Of a DNA stretch of 64,000 nucleotides, positions 10,427-23,153 are shown piece by piece. The position numbers and the translations under genes are program-made. Origin of the DNA: Dryas octopetala (taxonomy: Eukaryota > Streptophyta > Magnoliopsida > Rosales > Rosaceae); assembly GCA_963921425.1 (NCBI GenBank), contig OY992837.1, forward strand, positions 17,271,896 through 17,335,895, in the 5' to 3' direction. The notes beneath the pieces are model-generated. The model did no database searches. It worked only from the letters and a program-made list of their open reading frames with translations, and was not told the origin of the DNA. Each line of letters begins with the position of its first letter. Position 1 is the first letter of the stretch.

Positions 10427-11145
10427 CAAACCCATCCAACCTAGAGAAAGCAGAATGTAACTAATAGTGTTATAAATTAATGATGTAACCAGAGAAAGCA
10501 GCTGGTAGATTAGTTGTGAACAAATCTTAAAAAAATAAAGGCAGGACCCATTAATATAAAAGATTAAATGCATCAGTGGATCTTTTGTTTTTAATTCAAC
10601 AATAGAGTCCGTTAATATATAGGTATTGGCATCTAATTTTATTAATCAAAACCACTTAAAGCCTCATTCTTCCTTTGCGGGCCAACTACCACAAACCTAT
10701 TCTTCATTTACGGACACCACACCACCACTAGATCCCCGCGCCACAAAAACCTCATCTAACCCGCCCATTGTTTTGACGAAAATAGATATAACAAAAACAT
10801 AGCATGCAGACACCTTCCAAAATACCAGCATCAACGCATCACCAAAAGAACGGAAACTTAAACTGCAAGTCCGCAACTCCAATAAACTGCAGTTTCACTT
10901 GCAATTAGTAACTGCAACTGCAAGTCTAGAACTCCAATAAACTGCAGTTTCAGTTCACTTGCAGTTCCTAAAACTGCAGTTTCTGAAGTTTCAGTTCACT
11001 TGCAGTTCCAGAAATTGTAGTTTTCTGCAGTTTCAAAAACTGAACTAAACAAAAAAAATCAAGAACCTACTACTAATAAGGAAGGCACGAGAGTGGAGTT
11101 GGCTTCCCCAATAACCTTTTAGGCGTTGTTATAGTGAGGAACTTG
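9078..11145. repeat. Tandem segmental duplication, unit 1
   Basis: A unit of about 2.07 kb repeated directly at 11148-13199. It starts inside the RIP relic (AGGGCGAGTCGCACACGG) and continues into CACTACTACAAAAATC, a block of TGACATCT/GTGTCATAAA words, an (AT)20 tract at 10385-10424, and a CTGCAGTTTCA minisatellite at 10860-11045. No long open frame is kept. A 61-codon minus-strand frame (10697-10882) survives in both units with a few changes, which follows from the duplication and is not proof of coding. Confidence 0.9.
10860..11045. repeat. CTGCAGTTTC minisatellite (unit 1)
   Basis: Irregular repeats of CTGCAGTTTCAGTTCACTTG and shorter derivatives. The matching tract in unit 2 runs about 12888-13100 and has one unit more. 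PstI-site-like CTGCAG cores recur at each unit. Confidence 0.7.
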
Positions 11146-11147
11146 AT

Positions 11148-13199
11148 AGGGCGAGTCGCACACGGAATCTGATCATCGTGCAACACTACTACAAAAATCT
11201 TCATCGATAACATATAATATTTATCATACACATAATATGTGTCATAAAAACTTAATTTAAGTGTCGTCATAAGTATTACATGACATCTCAAAACGTGTCA
11301 TAAAAACTTAATTTACATGACATCTAAACAGTGTCATAAATTAATCAAATAAAAAGAGTCGTTTTACAGTAAAGATGATAGCTAAAACGAGTCATTGAAA
11401 CTTTAAAATTGTCCCAAAAAAAAAAAAATCCTTGGAATACACACCTCAAAAAGGTATTACTAGCCAAACTTATATATTAGTAACCAAAATACTATGAATA
11501 GAAATACAAAACAATTTTCAAATTTACTAAAAAAAAATTTACAATTAAACAAGTAATTTGTTGTTAAAGAAATAAATAAACAATATATTGCATCCACAGC
11601 CTTATCAACCATTGGAGTGAAGGTAGGTGTCATACTTTTTGGTGATTGAAACCAACAAAAGATGAAGCGAATGAGCACATCAAATGATAAAGGCAAAGGC
11701 GAAATAGGAGTGCAGGATCTGCACTATATTTGAAAGTTAAAACAAAATAAAGACACAACACAACTCCCTTGAGAACAGAATATTGCTACCTAGGTGAAGT
11801 TAAACAAAATATCTCATGCTCGTACAGTAGAAATTTCCAGAGAAAAATAATCCGAGTCATAAAACAACAAATGCAGAGTGGAGCTAATATTCAATTACCA
11901 AAACCCATACTACTACAAAAAAAGCTAATAGAGGACCGTGGAACAATTAAAAGACATTAAACACATATTGGTACTTTGGTGTATATGTGTGTGCGCATAT
12001 AAAATACTGTTATTGAAGTAAAATAATAATAAATATAGAACTTTCGGTTAAAACTTGTACATGTGCTTCTTGAAATACTTAAAGGATTAGAACTTCTCAT
12101 AACTTAGAAATAGATTTTTCTTCTATGTGATATATATTGCCTTCACTTTCATATTTGAATGAAGAAAATTAATATCACACAACTCACAATATTCAGTCAC
12201 ACATTTGGAATATTTAAAGTAAGGTGAAAAGGTTCAATTATAGACTGCATACACTAGAGACTCCCAGCAAATTATCTAGGAAGCAATCTTTTCCAAAGAC
12301 GAATAAAGTAGGAATTAACCATGCATAGTTCTGTTAACAATATCCTGGTAGGCTACTTTCATTCTAAGCCACAATGAAGAATATTTTGACACTCAATACA
12401 CCCAATTGACTCAATTAACGGATAGAAAGATATATATATATATATATATATATTACAAACCCATCCAACTAGAGAAAGCAGAATGTAACTAATAGTGTCA
12501 TAAATTAATGATGTAACCAGAGAAAGCAGCTGGTAGATTAGTTGTGAACAAATCTTAAAAAAATAAAGGCAGGACCCATTAATATAAAAGATTAAATGCA
12601 TCAGTGGATCTTTTGTTTTTAATTCAACAATAGAGTCCGTTAATATACAGGTATTGGCATCTAATTTTATTAACCAAAACCACCTAAAGCCTCATTCTTT
12701 CTTTGCGGGCCAACTACCACAAACCTATTCTTCATTTGCGGACACCACACCACCACTAGATCCCCGCGCCACAAAAACCTCATCTACCCCGCCCATTGTT
12801 TTGACGAAAATAGATATAACAAAAACATAGCATGCAGACACCTTCCAAAATACCAGCATCACCGCATCACCAAAAGAACGGAAACTTAAACTGCAAGTCC
12901 GCAACTCCAATAAACTGCAGTTTCACTTGTAATTAGTAACTGCAACTGCAAGTCTAGAACTCCAATAAACTGCAGTTTCAGTTCACTTGCAGTTCCTAAA
13001 ACTGCAGTTTCTGAAGTTTCAGTTCACTTGCAGTTTCTACAGTTTCAGTTCACTTGCAGTTCCAGAAACTGCAGTTTTCTGCAGTTTCAAAAACTGAACT
13101 AAACAAAAAGAATCAAGAACCTACTACTGATAAGGAAGGCACGAGAGTGGCGTTGGCTTCCCCAATAACTTTTTAGGCGTTGTTATAGTGAGGAACTTG
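11148..13199. repeat. Tandem segmental duplication, unit 2
   Basis: The second copy of the 2.07-kb unit. It begins with the same 34 bp of RIP relic sequence and ends at AGGAACTTG, after which unique sequence resumes. It differs by scattered substitutions, small indels, a shorter (AT)12 tract at 12430-12453 and one extra minisatellite unit near 13025-13060. The divergence means the duplication is not an assembly artefact of identical reads. Confidence 0.9.
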
Positions 13200-15950
13200 G
13201 CTTGTTCTTCGGCAACGTCGCGACAAGGCCGGGATCAGAGTCAACATCGGGGCTCCGATCGGGTCTGGGGGTTGCTAGGTGTTCCGAGCTCACAGGGATG
13301 AAGAGGGAAGAGAGAGGAACTCAGGAGTGGTCCTCTCATCGCCATCCATGACCGGATGCACACACACGCCGTCGAAGAAAGTTGTAGCGAGGGAGAGCAA
13401 CAGAGAACACAGAGAGAATGCTTGGGGAGAGAGAAAGAGAGTGATGAAAGAGAAGATAAATTTCAGAAATGAGGGAGAGAGAGAGAGAGACATTAATTCA
13501 ACATTCTTTATTATTAAATTATTAAATATTGTATGTTTGAAGTCAAAGGCAGTTAATAAATTTTCCACCCAGAGACAACAAGGCAACATGGCACGTGAAT
13601 GGATTGGACATGAATGGTATGACCATCTGCTATGTGACTAATACTTACAAAAGTCTCCTTATTGTTAAATTTAAACAATAGGTATAGTAGAGGTTAAATA
13701 AAATGTTTGTCATGTATCCTACAGTAATTAATTCTCAACAATATGCTACCGTAAAACATAAAAGAAATAACTTGCAAGTGGAAGCCTCTTTAAGACATCT
13801 TATAATCCTTAATTTTATATATATGTATGATGTCCTAAAGATCTATAATTTTTTTTTTTGTACAAGAGCGGCCTAAGCCCAAAGAGGAAGACCTAAGGTC
13901 CTAAACAACTACAGCTCTAGCACAAGGAGTGCCAAGATCGAGCATCAGCAGAAAGCAAGGAAACGACCTCAGAAGGGGGAGAAACAAGCCAATTAATGAA
14001 CTCCCGAATCCCTCCCCACACTCAAGGAGGCTAAGCAATCAGCAGGAAATATATTGTACGTTAAAACAAGCCAATTTTTTCGAGATTCAAGAGATGTTTT
14101 CTAGCAGACCATTACATTAAAACATCAATAACATAACCTGTATTGCCAACAGTTTCTTCAATATGCATGTATTGAAGTACATTTTGTAGAAATATATATA
14201 CACACGCATATTAGATGTAAAATTCAAACAACCAATGAACACATATAGGACCCTACCTAGTTTCAAATTTCAATAAGCATCTACCATATACTATATTACT
14301 AATTTTATATCTTATAAATCAATTTATTGGTAGGTTATTTTATCAATTCTAGCATCGGATAATGATTTCTAGGTACTGAGCAAGAATTACAAAACACATC
14401 ATCAAGACATTTAATTAGTCCCAGAGTAATTAGTAGCATAGCAACAGTCAGATACTCATTCTGAAACTAGAAGAGTTAGTAAATCAGAAAAGAGAGAAAT
14501 ACCTGCACAATTACCTCTATTGCAGTAGGATTGACAGGAAGGTATATATGGATTTGTATAGTCCCTGCAGGATCAATGCAAACAAAACTTATACACATTA
14601 TGCAAAAGTTCCATGCACAAACTGATGTGAGAGTCTAACACATTGCCACAGAGTAGAAACACATCCATAAAGCCAATATTGAATCCAAAAAAAAAAAAGG
14701 CAGATCCGAATTACACATGTCTGTACATGGAATTATTATCCCAGGTTATGCTGGAATATTGCCTAATTTAACTCATAGTCTAGCCCTTTTTATGCCAGCA
14801 AACAAGGGTCTTGTGCCCAATTTAATTGTAATTGTAATAGTCTAGTCTACACAATCTCTCAAAAGTCTAGCATCTGCCAAAGCTTGAACAATCTGTGCTG
14901 GTTTGCCTGTTAGAAAATTATATAAATTTACATGTGTTACACTTTGTTTTCTTTTAATGGTTAAATCAGAGTGGATATTTGCTTTATGGTCATTTAAAGA
15001 TTTCTAACTTATATTTCTGTGGAAATTTTAGACATAAGCTTGCTCATCAATGTTTAAAAAAATATATATATGAAGCTTAGATTTCAAATATTATTTCCTT
15101 CTTATTCTGCTTGGCTTGCCCCCTAATTCTCTTAATTGATAATTTACAGTCTGATGGAGTTGAATTTATGCCCATACAAGCAACCCTGTAGATGCAGTTG
15201 TATTTATCAGCAAGAAAGAGTTTATCTACTTTTCTAGCCTTGAAGCCCTACAGATCAAAGGCCAAATCTGTTTTTTAAGTATGATTGCCTTCATGAGCAT
15301 TAATATTCTTGCAAACTTAATTAGGATCATTAGATTCCATTGTAAAGTAGCAAAATGATAAAATTCATAAATGAATGACTGCATCAGTTGATTTCACTAT
15401 TTCTTATAGAGTGGTTTATGTTGTTTTTTGAAAATTAGAATGATTAGTCGCTTAATTATTCGACAATTATCCCCAGCCAATAAGGCAATAAGCATATTTT
15501 TACATACTTGTTAAGTTATTATAAAAGTCTTGTCAAGTTGTCAGTCCATGTCTTTTATGAAAGACTTCATCCTCATTGAGGATTTTTTTTTTTTTGTCTT
15601 GAGTGTTTGGCATATGCATGTGGCATGCATACAGATGCCTTAAGGAGGGCTAGAAACCCTTCAACATTTACCATTAAACAAGTTAAGCTAAAAAATATGC
15701 ACCATGTATTTTTACAGCAATCCATTTGCCAAGCAATTTATTTATTCATATCGATGCCATAGGGGCACTCTAGCAAAGATTTTTTAAGAAGCAGTGACAC
15801 TTTGTTAGGTGTGTCGTGAAAGTGTAGGACACCTGGCTGTTATTGACGCTCATAACATTACTAAGGGATTGGTTGACACTGACCACAAAGTAGGCATAGC
15901 TTATCATAATTAAGTTCATAACTGAATTAGAGGGTTATACTGCTCATATG
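13200..15950. other. Anonymous region, no gene supported
   Basis: 13200-13500 is GC- and purine-rich on the plus strand and looks, read on the minus strand, like a CT-rich 5' leader with a short ATG frame (MDGDERTTPEFLSLPSS then stop). 13852-14060 has a T-run followed by CAAGAGCGGCCTAAGCCC, possibly the tail of an element. 14130-15950 is AT-rich with no coding segment I can recognise. Confidence 0.4.
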
Positions 15951-16340
15951 CAAGGAATGAAATTTCGAAATTTCGATCGCCGAAAATTTCGTTTTTTTGG
16001 GTCACCAAGATTTTATCAAATACCCAATTATTTTCGGTAATTGTTTCAGCGAAATTTCTCGAAATTTCAGCTAGGTTTGGGGGAAAAGGGGCTGGGAGGG
16101 GCTAGGTTTGGGGAGGAGAGGGGCGGAGAGGGACTGGGTGAGGGGGGGTGTGTCGAGGATGGGCTGGGTTGGGGGGAGAGAGGCAGGGGGGCTGGTGCTT
16201 GGTGGGGAAGAAGAAGAGAGAGAGTCATGGGCAAGGAGGAAAAGGAAGGAAGAGAGAGAGAAGACTGTGAAGAATAAGAGAAAGAAAGAGAGTCACGGGT
16301 AGGAGGAAGAGGAAGGAAAAAAAAAACTTACTGTGAGCTT
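15951..16340. repeat. AAATTTCG-rich block and purine-rich tract
   Basis: 15958-16070 contains repeated GAAATTTCGAAATTTC words in both orientations. 16075-16320 is a strongly strand-asymmetric G/A-rich tract (GGGGAGAGGGG, GAAGGAAG). The open frames across it are low-complexity by-products and I do not call a gene. Confidence 0.5.
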
Positions 16341-16699
16341 GTATGGGTGATGAAGAGATGATGGAGTGAAGGACAAAGCTTTTACATCAAATCCCCACGG
16401 CAGAGAAGAAAACGAAATCTAGGATTGTTATATAATTATATAGGCTTTTTAGCAAGATACCCACCTGAACTTTGACTCGATTTGCATGTTACCACATAAA
16501 TTAAAAATTGAAGCAAGTTGTCCCCTGAATTAAATTTTGTTTGCAAGTTACCACCTCCATCTAAATCCTCATGGGGTTTTTGGTCTTTTCATAGAGAAGA
16601 ACTTGGGTGGGGAAGCTTTTGTCACCTCACCATGCTAAGTGGCAAAGCCTAACCAATTACAAGTGGCCACATGTACAACCATTTTTTTATTTCTCTTTT

Positions 16700-16990
16700 C
16701 CTATTTTTACAAACTTTGAAATTAATTAAAAGTAGTTCCGGACTCAGAAAAATACACGAAAAATTCTTACGGACTCGTCTTGACTAATAGTAATTTACTA
16801 TAGAGTCAAATTATCAATTTGCCCTCTGAGAGTTTCCAGTCCTAAATTTATTTCAAAAAAATTAAAGAAGTCCAAATTTATTTCTAAAAAATTAAAATAC
16901 TCTTAATTCTTTAAAAATTCATAGGATAATCTCCCGAACTCCAAAAAATACAAGGTCTGCACAATTGGTCTTCTAAATCTCTGTTACACA
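16700..16990 (-). repeat. Decayed LTR related to the 28644-34508 element
   Basis: Read on the minus strand, this aligns with the first part of the young LTR (about 28855-29065), sharing GGGAGATTAT, GGGCAAATTG, ACGAGTCCGTA and TATTTTTCTGAGTCC in the same order, with many substitutions. It is an old relative of the same LTR family, truncated before the promoter region. It abuts the ARGONAUTE scrap. Confidence 0.7.
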
Positions 16991-17043
16991 GGTTAGCTTT
17001 TTCTTGTTTAGAAAAATAGCACACTCGTCCCCCAAGTCCCATC

Positions 17044-17852
17044 GGAGCAGATTTGACTCACCCTGAGAATGGAGAAGCTTCCAGCCCCTCCATTGCTGCT
17101 GTAAAATTCTTTACCATCAGGAACTTCTTTCGGCAATGTAAGTTGAGACCTTGTTGCTAATGGATGTTTGTACTATTGTAGGTAGTAGCTTCCCAGGATT
17201 GGTCTGAAGTGACCAAATATGTTGGATTAGTTTGTGCTGAAGCTCAAAGACAGGAACTCATTCAAGATTTATATAAAACATGGGAAGACCCTGTTCGTGG
17301 CACAGTCAGTGGTGGCATGAGGAGGTATGAGAGCTCTAGAATCACTTCTTTTGAACTTTCTCAAATAGTCAGTACTTCATTGGTTCACTCCCATTTGCTT
17401 GTACCAACCTTCTCTTGCCCATAGGCAAGCACACCAATATTCCCCAAAGTCTAAACTCATACAGACCCTTCAATTTGTTCCCTCGATATTCTGCTTGCCT
17501 ATAATGCTACTCCCTGATGGAAATTGTTGCCATTTTATCTTTTTGTAAGGTGTTAATATTCTATCTCAATATCATATTCTATTTTGTCCAGGGATCTTCT
17601 GGTTTCGTGTAGGAAGGTAACAGGGCAGAAGCCACTAAGGATTATATTTTACAGGTACATGTTTGTATTCCTAGGTCAGTCTGTGCAACAAAAATTAACA
17701 TTGGCACTGCATGTTTGTAAAAAATACTTGGGTTACCCTTCAACTAGGTTGCTCTGTTCTTATTTGAATGGCAAATATTTCTGATCAGGGATGGCGTAAG
17801 TGAAGGGCAATTTTATGAAGCCTTACTGTATGTGATTTATGCAATCCGAATG
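17044..17852 (+). pseudogene. ARGONAUTE PIWI-domain gene fragment (AGO1-like)
   Basis: Four consecutive exon remnants of the PIWI (slicer) domain of an AGO1-type ARGONAUTE, the small-RNA effector. 17044-17100 reads GADLTHPENGEASSPSIAA. 17182-17324 reads [20 protein letters not shown] through GTVSGGMR. 17592-17654 reads DLLVSCRKVTGQKPLRIIFY. 17789-17852 reads RDGVSEGQFYEALLYVIYAI. Intron junctions are GT-AG and in register. The first two slicer aspartates (in ADLTHP and RDGVSEGQ) are kept. The N, PAZ and MID domains and the final histidine are absent, and no start is present, so it is a fragment. The residues are too diverged to say which paralogue was the donor. Confidence 0.85.
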
Positions 17853-20340
17853 GTGATAATTGATTCATTTTGCTTCATTATCACTAGTATCAGAATGTTG
17901 GAGATAAAAAACGGAAATTTTTTTTGCAAGGAGCATCTAGATGTCTTAACACAATCATGACTCCATTATCAAATCAACTACATGTCTTAAAGCAATCTTG
18001 GGAATCCATTATCAGTTTACCCCTCCCCTCTAGAAAATAGTTATTAAAGAAAGAAAAACAAGGATTCAACAATTCAACAAGAAGAATATAGTCTCAACTT
18101 TTCTTAAAGAAGAAAGTACCCTTAATTGTTAATTTACTTGGCATAGAAGCCTACAGGTCATTCTAATTTACTTTCAATATACTTTTAGTTTCTCTCATTG
18201 TAGTTTTCTGTTATTTTTTAGTGTTTGTAATAAGTGGGTATTGATTATTTAATTCTTGATTCCTCACCCAGAGGTAATGTTGCTTTTTTCTTTTATTTAT
18301 TTATAATTTTTGTATGAGTGTTTTATATGTTGAGGAGGAGCAGGTGTATTCTTTATTTTCTGTCATGTTCAAACAATGGATACTGCAGGCAGAAATTTGT
18401 AGCTATCCATATGTTGTGCAACTACATTCATTCATGATGCAGTAAGCCTTCAGTTGTTCTTTTGATGCTCCACCTTTTTTCTTTTGGATGTGAATGTATA
18501 TTCAACGTAAAGTTGTAGCTAGAGGATTATAGCTTAGTATATTGGTTTTTTTTTTTGTTTTTGTTCTCAATAATTTTTTGAAACTTAGCATGACTTCAAT
18601 TTTGTACAAGTTATGGAAAAAAGAAACAGGGATACTAATGGTGAAAATGAATGTTTTTTATATTTTCTCTCAAAGGTGAAACTATGGGCTGCTCTCGAGC
18701 TAGAAGGTATTTTTGAGATATTTCCATTACGAAACCTCAAGTCAGCAGTAGCTTAAGTGCATAATTTCACTCAGTTCTTGATTTGCTGCTAATTATATTT
18801 GGCTACCCACTCATTTTTACCCCGGTCTCCTTAATTAATTCATTACAAGTATACCCACAAGTTTATGACTCTGCTCCCCATTCGCTTGACCCTTTTATTT
18901 ATTTATTTATTTTTTTCCATGAAGGACTCCTGGGTTAAGCAAACCAACATTCACATTGAAAGAAGTAAATTTGAAGGTGTTTGATCTGCAAGACAAGGTA
19001 TTGTTGCAATTATGTTTCTGGATTAAGAAAATAATTGCTATGTTCTTTTATTCCACTTCAAATTTCAAATTTAATTTATGCATATATTCAAATCTCAACC
19101 ACTCTCTTTTCTTAATGATATGAAAAACGTGATTCATAAATGCAGTTTTTTATTGTATGCAATTTGATAACAAAGTCATCTTTATTGAAGCATCCCAAAT
19201 AATATTTTAGATATAACGTTTCAATACTTTAACTTGCTCGTTTAATTTTTTCAATTTTAATCACAGCCTATTTTATGTCATCATTTTCATCTAATTACAA
19301 TATTATAACATTTTACCTTTTCATCCATTACAATATTTGTCCGCGGCATCAAATATTTTTTGTTTGCCTTTTCTTTGCGTTTGCTTGCTTGCCTTCTGTT
19401 TTTCTTCCTGGGTTTCGTTTGCTTGGTCGTCTGCATTGACCTGCAAGGTCCTCGAGCCTGTGAGTTTGTTTTGGGGGTGGCATTGTTATCAAATTCCCTC
19501 CACTTAATGCATGTGAATTTAAGCTTGCTAATTTTTTCCCTTTATGTTGGCAAAGATGGCAGTCTTTGATTTTCGTTATGGACTTGATTTCATTTCGTTT
19601 GCAACCCTTGAAAGGTTGGTTATGTCTAAGGCTGGTCTTGAAAGTAGGCAAATGAATGAGATACTTACATATCTCAGGCCGTCGAATATTTAGGACCCCA
19701 AAATTTTATAAATCCATTGTATATTATGTCTGCTTTTGGCAAGTTTCTACCTAAACAATAATGTTAATAAACACATAAACATGTTGTGAAATCATTTATT
19801 TTATCTTCAGGTTTCTTAAATAGTTGATGACATGCCCAAGAAAAGATGGTTTAATGGTGAATATTGACTATGTATAGATATAGCTACTTAGCTGGCTACA
19901 GACGTCGCTTAATTGATTTTGAAAGCTAATTCATGAGGTTTCTCAATTCAATTGTCCAACGTAAAATGGACATGCAGTCATTTGGGCCACGACTGTAAGT
20001 CTCTTAAAAAAGAGATTAGGCTTTCTGGTTTTCTTTTTTTCTTTGGCGAGGGGTGCTGTGGAAAAGTGGTTCCACTTTTTTGCCTTCTTATATAGATTAT
20101 GATTTTAGTAGGTATCGATTCATGATTAAAACACTTTGATTAATCAAACACTTTGATTAAAATATTCTGATCATTTTGAATTAGTAGATGATACTTCTGT
20201 ATTGCTCAGTAAGTTAGAGGTTCTTCCTTTGTTCTCAAAATTTGCATTTAAAAACATTTTTACAAATCAGTAAATTTGTACTACTGTGCAAAATTGCTTT
20301 TGACTGCTGATCTTTATGCTTAATCTATTAATTAGTATAA
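17853..20340 (+). other. Unidentified exon-like scraps and spacer
   Basis: Three pieces look exonic but are unrecognised: 18389-18444 (AEICSYPYVVQLHSFMM, then GT), 18676-18742 (KLWAALELEGIFEIFPLRNL) and 18924-18998 (PGLSKPTFTLKEVNLKVFDL, then GT). They follow the ARGONAUTE scrap on the same strand and may be one or two more captured genes. 19000-20340 is AT-rich with no clear coding. Confidence 0.3.
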
Positions 20341-20344
20341 GTTA

Positions 20345-21103
20345 CCAATTATCATAACATTTTAGGCTTGGTTACCACATTCTTGAACCAAGTTACCATT
20401 TTTTTGATCAAACCATCACGAAAGTTGTAACGTGTTTTGGTTGGCTGATTTGGTTACCATTTTCTTGATGTTTGGTTCAAGAAAATGGTAACTTCGATCA
20501 AGAATGTGGTAACTGACCATTTATTGAGAAAATGTAACCAATTCTTGAGAAAAAACATCAAGAAAATGGTAACTTTGGTCAACATTGGGCTAGGTTACCA
20601 CATTCTTGAACCAAGTTACCATTTTAAAAACGAATGATCAAGAAAGTGGTAACGTTTTTTGCCCCACTGATTTGGTTACCATTTTCTTGATGTTTGGTTC
20701 AAGAAAATGGTAACTTCGATCAAGAAACTAGTAACTTACCATTTCTTGAGATTAAGTTACCAATTCTTGAAAACAAAATCAAAAAAATGGTAAGTTTGTT
20801 CAAGATGTAATTTTGTGATTGCATGTCCAAACCCGATTGGCAAACAGGAGCTTGTATATAATACTCGGAGAATGCAATTGCGTTTTCGTCTATATACAGT
20901 TGCATGCGTAGGTGGTTACCACATTCTTGATGTGAAGTTACCATTTTCTTGAATAAAAGATCAAGAAAGTGATAACTTGGGTTTTAAGCATTTGTGAAGT
21001 TACCACTCATTGAAACAACTCTCAAGAAAGTGGTAACTCTTAGTCAAGATTTGGTAAGACTGAGAGTTACCACTTTCTTGAGGCATGCATCAAAAAAGTG
21101 GTA
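20345..21103. repeat. Palindromic 16-mer array 1
   Basis: About 760 bp made mainly of TCAAGAAAATGGTAAC and its complement GTTACCATTTTCTTGA with short spacers such as TGTTTGG and GTTTTTTGCC. It is more diverged than array 3. A module of about 110 bp (20805-20910; GATTGCATGTCCAAACCCGA and onward) interrupts it near the right end, followed by GCATGCGTAGGTGGTTACC. It ends at GTGGTAAAACCCAAATCACA and passes directly into a leader-like sequence also found after array 2. Confidence 0.9.
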
Positions 21104-21500
21104 AAACCCAAATCACACTCTCATTTCACTCTCCATTCAAAATAAATAACGTAGCCTCACCCAGACTCTCTCTCGCCGCCCTCGCCTTCTCAGTCTCTCA
21201 CTTTCTCACTGAATCCTCGCCCTCTTGGTCTCTCACTCTCTCACTGAATCCTCGCCCTCTCGCCATCCTCGATCTCGCCATCCTCTCACCAAAAACTCAG
21301 AAACCCATCCCAGAAAGATCAGACTCTCTCTCGCCGTCCTCGCCCTCTCGTTGAATCCTCGCCCTCTAGTTGAATCATCGCCCTCTCGCCACCCTTTCGC
21401 CATCCTCTCACCAAAAACGCAGAAAACTCAGAAACCCATCCTAGCACGTCCATTGCCCAGCATCCCAGAAAACTCAGACCCTCTCTCTCACTGAGTTTCG
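21104..21500 (+). repeat. CT-rich leader shared by arrays 1 and 2
   Basis: After array 1 comes CCATTCAAAATAAATAAC and then CCTCACCCAGACTCTCTCTC, the same as 25790-25830 after array 2. From about 21190 it expands into imperfect tandem copies of words such as CTGAATCCTCGCCCTCT. It resembles the 5' untranslated leader of a plant gene. The open frames across it are low-complexity and not called as genes. Confidence 0.6.
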
Positions 21501-23150
21501 AAACCTAGAAACCCAGAAATAGGAGTACATGGATTCATCTACACACTAGGGGGAGGGCATAGTATATTAATGGGGTTAAAGAGACCTGCTATCAATAGTT
21601 TTTAGACTAACCGATGGCGAAGTAGCTTCACCTGGTTCTCTACCTTCCATTTTTTTGAAGATTTTTTGTGGGACTTTGAAGGTTAGTGCGACAGTAAAAA
21701 GAAACTGTCAGAACTGAGCTCCAGTTTTTTAACTCTTGGTCTTGTTTCTCTCTATGCTTTGGTTTTCTTGTTATTGACACTTTTGGAGATCTCAAAAATT
21801 TAAATGTAGTTGGTATTGTGCAAAACTACGCTATTATAATACTCTTGGTCTTCTTTCCTTGAAGGCCATTAATCTATCAGGGGTTTCCTTGCTGGTACAT
21901 CTCCATTAATTTTTTTTACTTATTATGCATTCTCATTTATCACCATGGTTGACCATTCTCTTTTCATCATTAGAATAAATTAAATGCATCTTTGCCTTCC
22001 TAAAAACCAATGTAGCTTGTAAGTTAATATTGATGAGGCCACATCCAACAAGTTGATATAACTATGGTTCTTTCTTGTCCTTGTCTTGTTTGGAATGAGT
22101 CGAATGACATGGGTCTTGTTATGGGCAACAACTTGATCTCTTTCAACTTCTGCAGGGAAGAGAAGAGGAGAGGTCTAAGGAAAAACAAAGCTGCCAGCAA
22201 TAACAATGGTAGTGGAGAGTGAGCAATGGACAACCTTCCAAGTATGGGTGGTAAGTTACTGTGGGGGAATTAATGAGATGCTTCACTGGGAAGTAGATTG
22301 GCTTTTGAAAACTCTGCAGGGACTCATTGTAGCATGATACTTTCTTTGTAGCTAGGAATGAATCAGTTTCATATAGCTGGACCTCTGTGCTTTGTAGAAG
22401 TCCATAAAGTTTTGTTTAGTTCCTTTTGTTATTGGTTTTTGGCCAACAATTTGTTTGTTTGTTGAGAGCAGGAAAATGAATTAATATATTATTGTTTCAG
22501 AAACTCAAATAGTCAAATTTCTTGTATAGATCCCCAGTCCGAAACTCTCACTGAATCTCTTTCTCCCTTAATTTCCTGCTCGATCTCTTTCGCTGTTTCC
22601 TTCTCATCGATTCTCTCCTTGTAAGAGGCAATCCACACCTAATGTCATTTTAGTGGTCATCTCTTTTGCACAACAGAGAAAAGTAGAAAGAACATGCTCA
22701 AATCAGTAGTTGTCGATGGTACTCTTCTAGTTTCTTGGTTTGTTTTCGTTCTACTGTTGTGTGCTTGAGAATACCCATAGGTTTCAATGGAACAAAGAAA
22801 CATAATCATGTTCTGCTGTGCAAATATGCGCTATGGATTCTTGTTTCCTTTCACATGCATCCCAGTAACTAACTTGCACACAAGTAAAAACTATTTTGCA
22901 ATGGCCTTTTGAACTTGTTTCTAAGACACTTAACATTTAAACTTAGATGTGTTATGGGATTAATTGACTTTGAGTTTTAAGGAGACTATAGTAAGTTTCA
23001 ATTTTCTTAAACATCCAACTTCAATAGAAGTTGAGTTGGTAATCACATATTTTGTTTATTCTAGTTTCCAGGATATGAAAGAAGACATTTAAACCAACTC
23101 GAAAGTTTTCACAAATTCAAGTTTGAAGAAGGCAGTAAAGATGCACCCCT
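21501..23150. other. No confident gene
   Basis: Mostly AT-rich. A short piece at 22156-22224 (EEKRRGLRKNKAASNNNGSG then stop) follows a CTTCTGCAG acceptor but is unrecognised. It may be intron or spacer of the flippase scrap downstream. Confidence 0.3.
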
Positions 23151-23153
23151 GGC

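Noticed and set aside
10697-12910. Conserved 61-codon minus-strand frame in both duplication units
   Set aside because: Its conservation is explained by the recent tandem duplication. No domain or splice context supports it.
13279-13641. 120-codon plus-strand frame and 99-codon antisense frame
   Set aside because: Composition is driven by GAGA/CTCT runs; the frames overlap on opposite strands and carry no domain.
16041-16302. Gly/Glu-rich frames of 64-78 codons
   Set aside because: Purine-rich low-complexity DNA gives such frames in several registers; no domain or splice evidence.
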